This document shows positions 46,651-55,590 of a stretch of 64,000 nucleotides of DNA, piece after piece; position 1 is the stretch's first letter, and the number at the start of each line of letters is the position of its first letter. A program made the translations under genes and the position numbers. This DNA is from Arenivirga flava (GTDB lineage: Bacteria; Actinomycetota; Actinomycetes; Actinomycetales; Microbacteriaceae), in assembly GCF_030161575.1 (NCBI RefSeq), contig NZ_BSUL01000001.1:1488001-1552000 (forward strand). Direction: 5' to 3'. The notes under the pieces were generated by a model that ran no database searches, was not told the origin of the DNA, and saw only the letters and a list, made by a program, of their open reading frames with translations.

Positions 46651-46930
46651 GCAGAACTCGCACCGCTGCTGCGACGGATACCGTCCCACGGCCCCCTCGG
46701 GCCGGACGACAGCGGATGCGACGCACCGGCGACTCAGCACCGGCGCGACGACTCAGGTCCGAGAAGAGCGCTGACTCGTCGTCCCAGTGCTGAGTCGTCC
46801 GTCCACGCGAGGACCGGGCCGGCGTGCGGGCGCGCCGCGTGCAGGCGCGCCGCGGGCGAGAGCGCCGCGGTGGGTGCCGCGGCGTCTCCCCTGCCAGAGG
46901 CGCCGCAGCAATGCGAGTCGTGGCGCACCC
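46651..46930. repeat. 280-bp repeat unit 2
   Basis: A direct tandem copy of the preceding unit with few substitutions. The left end ACTCGCACCGCTG is identical (46656-46668). The right end is CAGCAATGCGAGT (46906-46918, two changes). The internal hairpin arms are at 46730-46743 and 46784-46797 (one change). Confidence 0.75.
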
Positions 46931-46975
46931 CGCCGCGCCGGCGCGCCGCAGGCCGGCGCGCCGCCGGGCCGGGGA

Positions 46976-47026
46976 TCAGGCCGGGGCGGGGCTCAGGCCG
47001 GGCCGGGGCTCAGGCCGGGGCGGGCG
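46976..47026. repeat. 17-bp tandem repeat spanning the mfd stop codon
   Basis: TCAGGCCGGGGCGGGGC-like units begin at 46976, 46993 and 47010. The third contains the mfd stop and last codons. Because 17 is not a multiple of three, copy-number change would alter the Mfd C-terminus. Confidence 0.7.
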
Positions 47027-50000
47027 CGGGCTGGGCCGGCGCGAGGGCGCCGAGCAGCGCCTCCGTCCAGGCGATGAGCTCGGCGTCGGTCGCCGGTTCG
47101 CCGTGCTTGGCGCCCGGCAGGGGCACGCTGAGACTGCGCGTCTGGTTGAAGAGGCGCGCCCCCGGGTAGAGCCGCTGCAGGCGGATCTGCAGGGAGTCGG
47201 GCAGGTCGATCGGGGCGAGTCGCAGGTTGCCGCCCATCGCGACGACCTCGCCGAGGCCGAGCTTCTGCGCGGCGCGGCGCAGGCGCGAGACCGCGATGAG
47301 GTGCTCCACCGGCTCGGGCGGGGTGCCGTAGCGGTCGCCGAGCTCGTCGAGCACGGCATCGATCGCGTCGTCGGCCGCGTTCGGGCCGCTCGCGGCCGAG
47401 AGCTTCTGGTACGCCTCCAGGCGGAGGCGCTCGCTGTCGACGTAGTCCTCGGGGATGCGCGCATCGATGGGCAGTTCCAGCCGCAGCTCGGTCTGACCCT
47501 CGGCGACCTCGCCGCGGAAGGTGCTGACCGCCTCGCCGATCATGCGCAGGTAGAGGTCGAAGCCGACGCCCGCGATGTGGCCGGACTGCTCGCCGCCGAG
47601 CAGGTTGCCGGCGCCGCGGATCTCGAGGTCCTTCAGCGCGATCTGCATGCCGCCGCCGAGCTCGTTGTTCGCGGCGATCGTCTGCAGCCGGTCGTGGGCC
47701 GTCTCGCTGAGCGGCTTCTCGGCGTCGTACAGGAAGTACGCGTAGGCCCGCTCACGGCCGCGGCCCACGCGGCCGCGCAGCTGATGCAGCTGGCTGAGGC
47801 CGTACTTGTCGGCCCGGTCGATGATCATGGTGTTCGCGTTCGACACGTCGAGGCCGGTCTCGATGATGGTCGTCGAGACGAGCACGTCGAAGCGGCGCTC
47901 CCAGAAGTCGACCATGATCTGCTCGAGCGCGCCCTCGCTCATCTGCCCGTGCGCCACCGCGATGCGCGCCTCGGGCACCAGCTCGGCGAGCTGGCTCGCG
48001 ACGCGGTTGATCGACGAGACGCGGTTGTGCACGAAGAACACCTGGCCCTCGCGCAGCAGCTCGCGCCGGATCGCGGCCTGCACCTGCTTCTCGTGGTACG
48101 GCCCCACGAAGGTGAGGATCGGGTGGCGGTCCTCCGGCGGCGTCGCGAGCGTCGACATCTCGCGGATGCCGGTGACCGCCATCTCGAGGGTGCGCGGGAT
48201 CGGGGTGGCCGACATCGCGAGGATGTCGACGTTGGTCTTGAGCTTCTTCAGCGCGTCCTTGTGCTCGACGCCGAAGCGCTGCTCCTCGTCGATGATGACC
48301 AGCCCGACGTCCTTGAACTGCACGGACTCGCTGAGGATGCGGTGGGTGCCGATGACCATGTCGACGGTGCCGTCGAGCAGCCCGGCGACGATCTCCTTCG
48401 ACTCCTTGGCCGTCTGGAAGCGGCTGAGGCCGCGGATCTTCACCGGGAAGCCGGCGAAGCGCTCGACGAAGGTCTCGAGGTGCTGGCGCACGAGCAGGGT
48501 GGTGGGCACCAGCATGGCCACCTGCTTGCCATCCTGGATGGCCTTGAACGCTGCGCGCACCGCGACCTCGGTCTTGCCGTAGCCGACATCGCCCGAGAGC
48601 AGGCGGTCCATCGGGATCGACCGCTCCATGTCGGCCTTGACCTCGTCGATCGTGGTCAGCTGGTCGGCGGTCTCGGCGAAGGGGAAGGCCTCCTCCAGCT
48701 CGCGCTGCCACGGGGTGTCCGGGCCGAAGGCATGGCCCTTGCTCGCCATGCGTGCAGAGTAGAGCTTGACGAGCTCGACCGCGATGTCGCGCACCGCCTT
48801 GCGGGCCTTGCCCTTCGCGGCGGCCCAGTCCGATCCGCCCATCTTCGACAGCTGCGGGGCCTCGCCGCCGACGTAGCGGCTCAGCAGGTCGAGCTGGTCG
48901 GTGGGCACGTAGAGCTTGTCGCCGGGGTAGCCGCGCTTCGAGGGCGCGTACTCCAGCACCAGGAACTCGCGGGTGGTCTTGACGGCGTTGCGGCCACCGG
49001 TGGAGACCTCGCGCTGCACCAGCTCGAGGAACCTGCCGATGCCGTGGGTCGTGTGCACGACGTGGTCGCCGGGCTGCAGCTGCAGCGGGTCGACGACGTT
49101 CTTGCGCCGGCTGGCGAGCTTGCGCACCTGGCGCGAGCCGTAGCCCGCGGTGCGGCCGAAGAAGTCCGCCTCGCCGAGCACCGCCACCTTCAGGTCGGGC
49201 AGCTCGAAGCCCTGCTCGAGCGCGCCCTGCACGAGGTGCACGACGGCCGGCTCGGGCTGCTCGGGCAGCGCATCGACGGGGCGAGCCGCGAGGCCCTGCT
49301 CACCGAGCACGTCGACGGCGCGCTCGATGAGCCCGGTGCCGCGCAGCGTCACCACGAGCGACCAGCCGTCGGCGGCCCGCGCGGCGAGGTGCTCGAGGGC
49401 GCCCTCGGCTCGACCGGCGAAGCTCGGCACCGGCTCGCCGTCCAAGCGCACGTAGTCGCCGGCGGCATCGACCCGCTCGGCGTCGGTGAGGTCGACGGGC
49501 TCGGCGGCCCCGCTGTCGAAGGCGGTGATGGTCCACCACGGCCGGCGACCGGCAGCGGCGCGAAGCTTCTGTGGGCTCAGGAACTCACCCGAGCCGAGAT
49601 CGATCGGAGCCTCGGCGCCGGCGGTCGCGGCGTTCCACGCCGCGGCGAGGAACTCGCTGTTCGTCTCGGCGAGGTTCGCGACCCGGCCGCGCACCTTCTC
49701 CGGTTCGATGAGGGCGATCGCGGCATCCTCCGGCAGGTAGTCGGTGATCGGCACCATGCCGTCCACGAGGGCCGGGGCGAGCGACTCCATGCCGTCGACC
49801 GGGATGCCCTCGACGATCTTCTCGAGCAGCGGGGCGAGGCTCGGGAACTCGCCGCGCATCTCGCGGGCTCGCTGGCGGACGGATGCGGTGAGCAGCAGCT
49901 CCCGGCTCGGCGCCAGGTCGACCCGGGCGATCGGCTCGGGCGTGGAGCGCTGGTCGGCCACGGAGAACTCGCGGATCTGCTCGACCTCGTCACCGAAGAA

Positions 50001-50597
50001 GTCGACGCGCACGGGATGCTCGGCCGTGGGCGGGAAGACGTCGAGGATGCCGCCGCGCACCGCGAACTCGCCGCGGCGCGTGACCATGTCGACGCGCACG
50101 TACGCCGCCTCGACGAGGTCGAGCGCGATGCCGCGCAGGTCGTGCCCACGGGCGCCGGCCTCGAGCACGATGGGCGGGGTCGATGCGAGGCCGGGCACGA
50201 GGGGCTGGAAGGCGGCGCGCACGGAGGCGACCACCACGAGCGGGGCATCGGATGCGCCGTGCTCGGCGAGCGCGCGCAGCGTCGCGAGCCGTCTGCCGAC
50301 GGTCTCGGCGCTCGGGCTGAGCCGCTCGTGCGGCAGCGTCTCCCACGCGGGGAACTCGAGGATGCGTGCGGTCGGCAGCAGCGTGCCGAGCGCCTCGCGC
50401 AGCGCCTCGGACTCGCGGCCCGTGGCCGCGACGACGAGCAGGCTGGCGCCGGGGCCGCGCTGCTCGAGCAGCCCGGCGAGCAGCGGTGCGCGCAGACCCT
50501 CGACGGCGGAGAAGTCCGCATCCCTGCGGTGCTGGTCGAGCGCCCGCCCGAAGCTCTCGGACCGGGAGACGACGCGCGACAGACCCTGCAGACTCAC
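47010..50597 (-). CDS. mfd: Transcription-repair coupling factor Mfd
   Basis: 1195 residues from GTG. The N-terminal UvrB-homology region is followed by the RNA-polymerase-interacting domain (GDHVVHTTHGIGRFLELV), then the translocase: Walker A-type SGDVGYGKTEVAVRAAF, DEEQRFGVEHK (DEEQ box), SATPIPRTLEMA and TTIIETGLDVSNANT, and the TRCF C-terminal domain. It removes stalled RNA polymerase and recruits UvrA to lesions. The tail (LAPAQPAPAPA) is low complexity and formed partly by DNA repeats. Confidence 0.97.
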   Translation of the reverse strand: MSLQGLSRVVSRSESFGRALDQHRRDADFSAVEGLRAPLLAGLLEQRGPGASLLVVAATGRESEALREALGTLLPTARILEFPAWETLPHERLSPSAETVGRRLATLRALAEHGASDAPLVVVASVRAAFQPLVPGLASTPPIVLEAGARGHDLRGIALDLVEAAYVRVDMVTRRGEFAVRGGILDVFPPTAEHPVRVDFFGDEVEQIREFSVADQRSTPEPIARVDLAPSRELLLTASVRQRAREMRGEFPSLAPLLEKIVEGIPVDGMESLAPALVDGMVPITDYLPEDAAIALIEPEKVRGRVANLAETNSEFLAAAWNAATAGAEAPIDLGSGEFLSPQKLRAAAGRRPWWTITAFDSGAAEPVDLTDAERVDAAGDYVRLDGEPVPSFAGRAEGALEHLAARAADGWSLVVTLRGTGLIERAVDVLGEQGLAARPVDALPEQPEPAVVHLVQGALEQGFELPDLKVAVLGEADFFGRTAGYGSRQVRKLASRRKNVVDPLQLQPGDHVVHTTHGIGRFLELVQREVSTGGRNAVKTTREFLVLEYAPSKRGYPGDKLYVPTDQLDLLSRYVGGEAPQLSKMGGSDWAAAKGKARKAVRDIAVELVKLYSARMASKGHAFGPDTPWQRELEEAFPFAETADQLTTIDEVKADMERSIPMDRLLSGDVGYGKTEVAVRAAFKAIQDGKQVAMLVPTTLLVRQHLETFVERFAGFPVKIRGLSRFQTAKESKEIVAGLLDGTVDMVIGTHRILSESVQFKDVGLVIIDEEQRFGVEHKDALKKLKTNVDILAMSATPIPRTLEMAVTGIREMSTLATPPEDRHPILTFVGPYHEKQVQAAIRRELLREGQVFFVHNRVSSINRVASQLAELVPEARIAVAHGQMSEGALEQIMVDFWERRFDVLVSTTIIETGLDVSNANTMIIDRADKYGLSQLHQLRGRVGRGRERAYAYFLYDAEKPLSETAHDRLQTIAANNELGGGMQIALKDLEIRGAGNLLGGEQSGHIAGVGFDLYLRMIGEAVSTFRGEVAEGQTELRLELPIDARIPEDYVDSERLRLEAYQKLSAASGPNAADDAIDAVLDELGDRYGTPPEPVEHLIAVSRLRRAAQKLGLGEVVAMGGNLRLAPIDLPDSLQIRLQRLYPGARLFNQTRSLSVPLPGAKHGEPATDAELIAWTEALLGALAPAQPAPAPA

Positions 50598-50729
50598 CGG
50601 GGCAGTCTACGGGCGGCCGGAGACATCCATCCGCTCGCTCCGCTCAGGGCGGAGCCGGCATCCAGCGGAGCGGCGCATCGGGGCGCGGGAGGAACGGGCT
50701 CAGCAGCGACGGGCGCAGGAGGTACGGGC

Positions 50730-51347
50730 TCAGGAGGACGGAGCGTGCCAGCGCTGCTGCGCGGCGAGCAGCCCGTCGGTGGTGAGCTGCTCGACGGCGT
50801 CGGCGGCGTCGCCGAGCAGGTTCGGCAGCACGGAGCGCTCGGCGGCGCTGAAGTCGCGCAGCACGAAGTCGGCCGCGGGCTGCCGTCCGGGCGGCCGTCC
50901 GATGCCGACGCGCACGCGCAGGAAGTCGGGGCTGTCGATGGCCTTGATGATGTCGCGCAGCCCGTTGTGACCGCCGTGGCCGCCGCCCTGCTTCAGCCTG
51001 ATGAGGTCGAAGTCGATGTCGAGCTCGTCGTGGACGACGATGATGCGCTCGGGCGGCACCTTGTAGAACCGCGCCAGACCCGCGACGGGGCCGCCGGACG
51101 TGTTCATGAAGCTGTTCGGCTTGGCGAGGACCAGCCGGGGGCCGCCCGGGAAGGAGCGGCCCTCGGCGATGGTCGCGTTCGCCTTGTGGTTCGAGAAGCG
51201 GGCGGAGATGCGGTGTGCGAGCTCCGCGATCACCATCTGCCCCACGTTGTGGCGGTTGCCGGCGTAGCCGGGCCCGGGGTTGCCGAGCCCGACCACGAGC
51301 CAGTGATCGCCCTCGACCGATGCCTGGGACTTCGTGAAGAGGGCGAT
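50730..51347 (-). CDS. pth: Peptidyl-tRNA hydrolase (start codon problem)
   Basis: The Pth fold is clear: [24 protein letters not shown] (catalytic Asn and His), [12 protein letters not shown] and [29 protein letters not shown]. It cleaves peptidyl-tRNA. The first GTG (51296) would start at VGLGNPG and drop the first strand. In frame upstream there is no ATG/GTG/TTG before the rplY stop, but TAAGGACCCGTC then ATC (51347) gives a good ribosome site and a 205-residue protein. An ATC start or a base error at that codon is likely. Confidence 0.85.
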   Translation of the reverse strand: MALFTKSQASVEGDHWLVVGLGNPGPGYAGNRHNVGQMVIAELAHRISARFSNHKANATIAEGRSFPGGPRLVLAKPNSFMNTSGGPVAGLARFYKVPPERIIVVHDELDIDFDLIRLKQGGGHGGHNGLRDIIKAIDSPDFLRVRVGIGRPPGRQPAADFVLRDFSAAERSVLPNLLGDAADAVEQLTTDGLLAAQQRWHAPSS

Positions 51348-51356
51348 GACGGGTCC

Positions 51357-51980
51357 TTACTCGGCGTCGGCGTCGGCGTCCGCGGCGGGGGCCTCGTCGG
51401 CCTCCTCGCCCTCGGCGGCCTCGTCCTCGTCCTCGACCGGGGCGGCGGGAACGGTGACGTTGACGATGAGGGTCTCGCCGTCGCTGAGCAGGGTGGCGCC
51501 CTTGGGCAGCTCGACGTCGGCGGCCGTGACCTGGCTGCCCTCCTCGAGGCCCTCGATCGAGACCGAGACGCTCTCGGGGATGTGGGTGGCCTCGACCTCG
51601 ACGGAGATCGAGGTGGTCTCCTGCACGTGGATGGTGCCGGGGCCGCTCTCGCCCTCGACGTGCACGGGCACGTCGACGGTGACCTTCTCGCCCTTCTTCA
51701 CGATGACGAGGTCGATGTGCTCGATGATGCGGCGCACCGGGTCGGTCTGCACGTCTTTGACGAGCGCGAGCTGGTTGCTGCCCTCGATGGAGAGGTTCAG
51801 CACGGCGTTCGCCTTGCGGGTGAGCAGCATGGTCTGGTGGCCCGGGAGGGTCAGGTGCACCGGCTCGGTGCCGTGGCCGTAGAGCACGGCGGGGATCTTG
51901 TCGGCGGCGCGGATCTTGCGCGCGGCGCCCTTGCCGAAGGACGTGCGGATCTCGACGTTCAGCGTGGCCTCGTCAGCCAT
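51357..51980 (-). CDS. rplY: 50S ribosomal protein L25/general stress protein Ctc
   Basis: 207 residues; AAGGAGAG precedes the ATG. The L25 N-domain (EIRTSFGKGAARKIRAADKIPAVLYGHG) binds 5S rRNA, the C-terminal beta domain (VDVPVHVEGES...) is of the TL5/CTC type, and the tail is very acidic (Glu/Asp/Ala). It lies immediately before pth, so both are translated from one message. Confidence 0.95.
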   Translation of the reverse strand: MADEATLNVEIRTSFGKGAARKIRAADKIPAVLYGHGTEPVHLTLPGHQTMLLTRKANAVLNLSIEGSNQLALVKDVQTDPVRRIIEHIDLVIVKKGEKVTVDVPVHVEGESGPGTIHVQETTSISVEVEATHIPESVSVSIEGLEEGSQVTAADVELPKGATLLSDGETLIVNVTVPAAPVEDEDEAAEGEEADEAPAADADADAE

Positions 51981-52157
51981 GGTTCTCTCCTTGACGGGCC
52001 GATGCGGCCCGGGTCGTGTGCGGTTGTCATCTCGAACGCATGCGCGTGAGGACAGACTCGAGGCCTCATCCACCGCGTCGATCACGGAGCCGCATCCTCG
52101 CGGATGCGCTCCTCGCCGAAGTTCGCAGGAAGTCTACCCCAGCGATCGGATGCGCGC

Positions 52158-53177
52158 TCAGCGCGCGGTGGACTCCCGCGGCACCCAGGTGGTCGCGATG
52201 CCCTGCACCGACGGTCGGCGGGTGCGCAGATGCTCGACCACCGCCCGTCCCGCGGCGGCTCCGAGGGTGCGGCCGTCGAGCTGCACCGAGCTCAGCGAGG
52301 GTCGCAGCAGCGCTGCCGGCGGCAGATCGTCGAACGCGGCGAGCCCCAGATCCTCGGGGATGCGCAGACCGAGCCCGGCGGCACCCTTGATCACGCCGTA
52401 GGCGAGCCGCTCGTCGCCGCAGACCACGGCCTGCACGCCGAGCTCGGACCAGCGGGGCCAGCGCGCGACGAAGGCCGCGGCGACCGCGTCGCGATCCGGT
52501 CCGGGCACGCCGAGATCCTCGGCGGGGTCGAGCAGGTGCACGTCGTGCCGTGCGAGGGCCCCGGCCACGCGCGGACGGCGTTGCACGAGGCTGGCCGTGC
52601 CGTGCTCGAACGCGAGGTAGCCGACCGTGAGCATGCCGGCCTCGCGCATCCGCTCCCCCATCCCCCGCAGCGCCTCGTCGTAGTCGATGGGCACGCTGGA
52701 GAACGATTCCGGCAGATCGTCGACGTCGAGCACGACCGTCGGCACACCGGTGCGCTCGAGTTCGCCGAGGACGGCCCGCGACGCGCCGACGACGATGAAG
52801 GCGGCCGGCGCGAGGGCGAGCGCGCGGTCGAGCGGCGCTCGCGGCGCGGCCGCGTCGGCCGGGCGGTTGTCGACGAGCTGCACCTCCCAGTCCTCGCCGA
52901 GCGCGGCCGTCACCTCGTCGACGACGTCGCCGAAGAAGCTGAACCGGGCACCCGGGAAGAAAAGCACGACCGTGCGGCTGCTGCCGGTCGAGAGGTGGCG
53001 CGCCGCGCGGTTGGGCACGTAGCCGAGCTCGTCGATCGCGGCGGCGATGCGCTGGCGCCACGCCTCCGTGAGCCGTCCCTCGGCCTTGCCGTTGAGGTAC
53101 AGCGAGACCGCTGCGGTCGAGCAGCCGGCGCGGCTCGCGACGTCCGCTGCGGTCACCCTCCGTTGCTGGTCTGGCAT
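52158..53177 (-). CDS. LacI-family transcriptional regulator (1)
   Basis: 339 residues from ATG at 53177 (ATG at 53189 adds four). The HTH is VTAADVASRAGCSTAAVSLYLNGKAEGRLTE, and the hinge region holds YVPNRAARHLSTGSSRTV. The periplasmic-binding-like sensor domain includes VDDLPESFSSVPIDYDEAL and FDDLPPAALLRPSLSSVQ. It shares the strand of the oxidoreductase pair 53234-55482 and sits 56 bp downstream, so it may be co-transcribed and sense their substrate. Confidence 0.88.
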   Translation of the reverse strand: MPDQQRRVTAADVASRAGCSTAAVSLYLNGKAEGRLTEAWRQRIAAAIDELGYVPNRAARHLSTGSSRTVVLFFPGARFSFFGDVVDEVTAALGEDWEVQLVDNRPADAAAPRAPLDRALALAPAAFIVVGASRAVLGELERTGVPTVVLDVDDLPESFSSVPIDYDEALRGMGERMREAGMLTVGYLAFEHGTASLVQRRPRVAGALARHDVHLLDPAEDLGVPGPDRDAVAAAFVARWPRWSELGVQAVVCGDERLAYGVIKGAAGLGLRIPEDLGLAAFDDLPPAALLRPSLSSVQLDGRTLGAAAGRAVVEHLRTRRPSVQGIATTWVPRESTAR

Positions 53178-53233
53178 GAACCCGAACATAGCGTGGTCCA
53201 CGAGCCGACGACCGTCGGGTACGCGGGCGGACC

Positions 53234-54136
53234 TCAGACCTGGTGGCTGCGGCGTTCGATCTCGCGGATGAGCCCGGTGTGGTCGAGCCCTCCGTCCCCG
53301 TGCGCCACGAGGGCCTCGAACAGTTCGAGGCTCGTAGCGGTCGCCGGCATCGCCACCCCGACGCGCTGCGCTGCGGCGAGCGCGAAGCGGAGGTCCTTGA
53401 CCTGATTCACCGCGACGCCCCCGGCGACGTGCTCGTCGGCGACCCAGTTGCCGCCCTTCTGCCGCAGCAGCTCGCTCCCGGCCAGCCCACCCTCGAGCAG
53501 CCGACGCAGGGCGGCGAGATCGAGCCCGCTGCGCCCGGCCAGCAGGAAGGCCTCCGAGATCACGGCGATCGTGCCGGCGACGATGCTCTGATTGCAGGCC
53601 TTCGCGAGCTGTCCGGCCCCGAGCGGGCCGAGGTGCTCCACGACGGATCCGACCGCGCGCAGGAACGGCGACGCCTCGGCGACGTCCGCATCCGCTCCAC
53701 CGACCATCACGCTGAGCGTCGCCGCCTCGGCGCCGGTGACGCCGCCGCTGACCGGGGCGTCGACGATGCGCACCGGGGCGAGCTCGGCGGCCAGCTCGGC
53801 GGTGGCCGCCGGCGAGTGGGTGCCCATGAGCACGAGCAGCGGATGCGCGATGCACGCCGCCGCCCATCCGTCCCGCAGCCCGTCCAGCAGGCCGAGCACG
53901 TCGTCGAGGTCGGTGAGCACGGTGATGACCACGGGGCGAGCAGCCTCCGCCAGCGAGGCCGCGACCGGCACGCCGACGGCGCGGAACGGCTCGGCCCGCG
54001 CCGGGGTGCGGTTCCAGACCACGAGATCGGCGCCCGCTGCGTGCAGGTTGCGGGCCATCGGCGCTCCCATGGCGCCGAGGCCCAGGAGGGCGACCGGGGC
54101 GGAGCGGCCCCGGTCGCCCGCGAGGGTCGCGCGCAT
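53234..54136 (-). CDS. 3-hydroxyisobutyrate-dehydrogenase-family oxidoreductase (1)
   Basis: 300 residues. The NAD(P) motif VALLGLGAMGAPMARNL, the substrate loop DAPVSGGVTGAEAATLSVMVGG and the catalytic Lys in GAGQLAKACNQSIV are all intact. This family oxidises beta-hydroxy acids (L-threonate, tartronate semialdehyde, 3-hydroxyisobutyrate). Its ATG overlaps the TGA of the COG4091-type gene upstream, so they act in one pathway. Confidence 0.88.
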   Translation of the reverse strand: MRATLAGDRGRSAPVALLGLGAMGAPMARNLHAAGADLVVWNRTPARAEPFRAVGVPVAASLAEAARPVVITVLTDLDDVLGLLDGLRDGWAAACIAHPLLVLMGTHSPAATAELAAELAPVRIVDAPVSGGVTGAEAATLSVMVGGADADVAEASPFLRAVGSVVEHLGPLGAGQLAKACNQSIVAGTIAVISEAFLLAGRSGLDLAALRRLLEGGLAGSELLRQKGGNWVADEHVAGGVAVNQVKDLRFALAAAQRVGVAMPATATSLELFEALVAHGDGGLDHTGLIREIERRSHQV

Positions 54137-55482
54137 CAGACCGCAGCGGCCGTGAGCAGCGCCTCGGTCTCACGACGCAGCGCGATGGCCGTCTCGAGGG
54201 ACTCGTCGACCCGCACGTCCTCCCAGCGGACGATGCCTCCCTCGGGCACGGCGTTGAGCAGCGGCACGTGATGCGCGAGCGCGACCGGCAGCGCCCCTCG
54301 CGCGACCGACGTCTCGGCGGAGATGAGCTTGCCCCAGACGGTGAAGCCGCCCTCGCCGTCGAGCGTCTCGCCGGCCTCGAGGTCCTTCTTGGCGCAGGCC
54401 ACGACGTCGGCGTAGAAGCCGGCCGGTGCGCCGGTGGCGACACCCCGCAGCACGGCGTTGGCGATGGAGATGTTCAGCTCGAGGCCGACGTAGTGGTACG
54501 GACGGAACAGCGCGGCGTACTGCCCGGACGGGTCGGGGTGCCAGGGGTACTCGGCGAAGCAGCTGGCGACGTAGGGGTTCGCGGCCTTGACCACGACGTA
54601 GACGCCCTCCTGGGTGTTGAACGGGATCCACTCGCCGTTCCGGGTGACGCTCGACATCACGTCGACGGTGCCCTCGTGGTCGAGCACCCCGCCGGCGCTG
54701 CGCGGGCTCTGGATGCTGGCGATGTGCTCGATGTCGCCGGGGGTGAAGGTGAGCCCCCTGTCGCTCGGCACCAGCTTCGCCGCGTTGGCGACCGCGGCCA
54801 TCTCGATCGCCGCCTTGGTGCCGTCGCGGAACGAGGTGTGCATGAACGGGTTGAGCTGCCCGGAATCGGTGAGCTCCTTCGAGAACTCCCAGTGCTCCCA
54901 GACGTTGTCGGGGTTCATCGCGTGGTAGTGCTCGAGGTACTTGGCGCCCTTGCCGGCGCAGACCACGTCGAAGCCGGAGGCGCGGGCCCAGTCGACGAGC
55001 TCCCAGATGAGCGCCGGCTGGTCGCCGTATGCGAGGGAGTACACGACGCCCGCCCGCTCGGCTCGACGGGCGAGTGCGGGCCCGGCCAGCGCATCCGCCT
55101 CGACCGTGACCATGACGATGTGCTTGCCGGTCTCGATCGCGCGCAGTGCGTGGTCGATGCCGACGATGGGATTGCCGGTGGCCTCGACGACGACATCCAG
55201 GTCGTGCTCGAAGAGCCCCGCGCTGTCGCTGACGATCGTCGTCGTCCGATTCGCGATGGCCGTCGGGATGTCGGCCGCGTAGGCCTCCTCGGGCCAACCC
55301 ACGAGCGCGAGCGCGCCCTTCGCCCGCTCGACGTCGATGTCGGCGATCGCCACGACGTGCACCCCGGGGATGTTGCGGGCCTGCGCGAGGTACATGGTGC
55401 CGAAGCGCCCGGCGCCGATGAGGCCGATGCGGATGGGGCGGCCGGCTTCTTCGCGGGCCGTCAGGAGGTGGTGGAGGTTCAT
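54136..55482 (-). CDS. COG4091-type oxidoreductase with SAF domain (A)
   Basis: 448 residues from ATG at 55482 (ATG at 55494 overlaps the predicted operator and has no counterpart in the paralogue). The Rossmann motif is IGLIGAGRFGTMYLAQA. The homoserine-dehydrogenase-like part includes VVEATGNPIVG and AYGDQPALIWELVDWA. The C-terminal SAF domain starts near AKKDLEAGETLDGEGG. Known members act on hydroxy or sugar acids; the substrate is unknown here. It is paired with a second, very similar protein at 56690. Confidence 0.82.
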   Translation of the reverse strand: MNLHHLLTAREEAGRPIRIGLIGAGRFGTMYLAQARNIPGVHVVAIADIDVERAKGALALVGWPEEAYAADIPTAIANRTTTIVSDSAGLFEHDLDVVVEATGNPIVGIDHALRAIETGKHIVMVTVEADALAGPALARRAERAGVVYSLAYGDQPALIWELVDWARASGFDVVCAGKGAKYLEHYHAMNPDNVWEHWEFSKELTDSGQLNPFMHTSFRDGTKAAIEMAAVANAAKLVPSDRGLTFTPGDIEHIASIQSPRSAGGVLDHEGTVDVMSSVTRNGEWIPFNTQEGVYVVVKAANPYVASCFAEYPWHPDPSGQYAALFRPYHYVGLELNISIANAVLRGVATGAPAGFYADVVACAKKDLEAGETLDGEGGFTVWGKLISAETSVARGALPVALAHHVPLLNAVPEGGIVRWEDVRVDESLETAIALRRETEALLTAAAV

Positions 55483-55496
55483 GCCGGTGAGCATAC

Positions 55497-55510
55497 TGGA
55501 AACGATTCCA
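55497..55510. promoter_or_regulatory. LacI-type operator O1
   Basis: TGGAAACGATTCCA is palindromic except one pair (TGGAA.CG.TTCCA). It lies directly before the COG4091 A gene and 81 bp before the divergent lacI (55591). Confidence 0.7.
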
Positions 55511-55540
55511 CTTTTGTTCCAATAGCTGCTGCATCCAGTC

Positions 55541-55554
55541 GGTAAACGGTTCCA
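55541..55554. promoter_or_regulatory. LacI-type operator O2
   Basis: GGTAAACGGTTCCA keeps the CG centre and right half of O1, with a weaker left half, 44 bp from it, close to the lacI start. Confidence 0.55.
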
Positions 55555-55590
55555 CTACGCTGATCGGGACGACTCTCGGAGGGGGACGGC

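Larger units (their letters stand above)
46153..47009. other. 857-base gene-free region made of nested repeats
   Basis: No frame here has a credible start, motif or codon use. The region consists of GCGGCGTGC-type short repeats (46157-46200), three 42-bp repeats, two tandem copies of a 280-bp unit with terminal inverted repeats and an internal hairpin, and 17-bp repeats running into the mfd stop codon. The genes nhaA and mfd converge on it. Confidence 0.75.

Noticed and set aside
46248-46930. CRISPR array
   Set aside because: Units are directly adjacent, repeat without unique spacers, and no cas genes are near.
46824-52049. Very long open frame on the plus strand opposite mfd and pth
   Set aside because: Arg/Ala/Val-rich translation without motifs; a by-product of high G+C and codon bias of mfd on the other strand.
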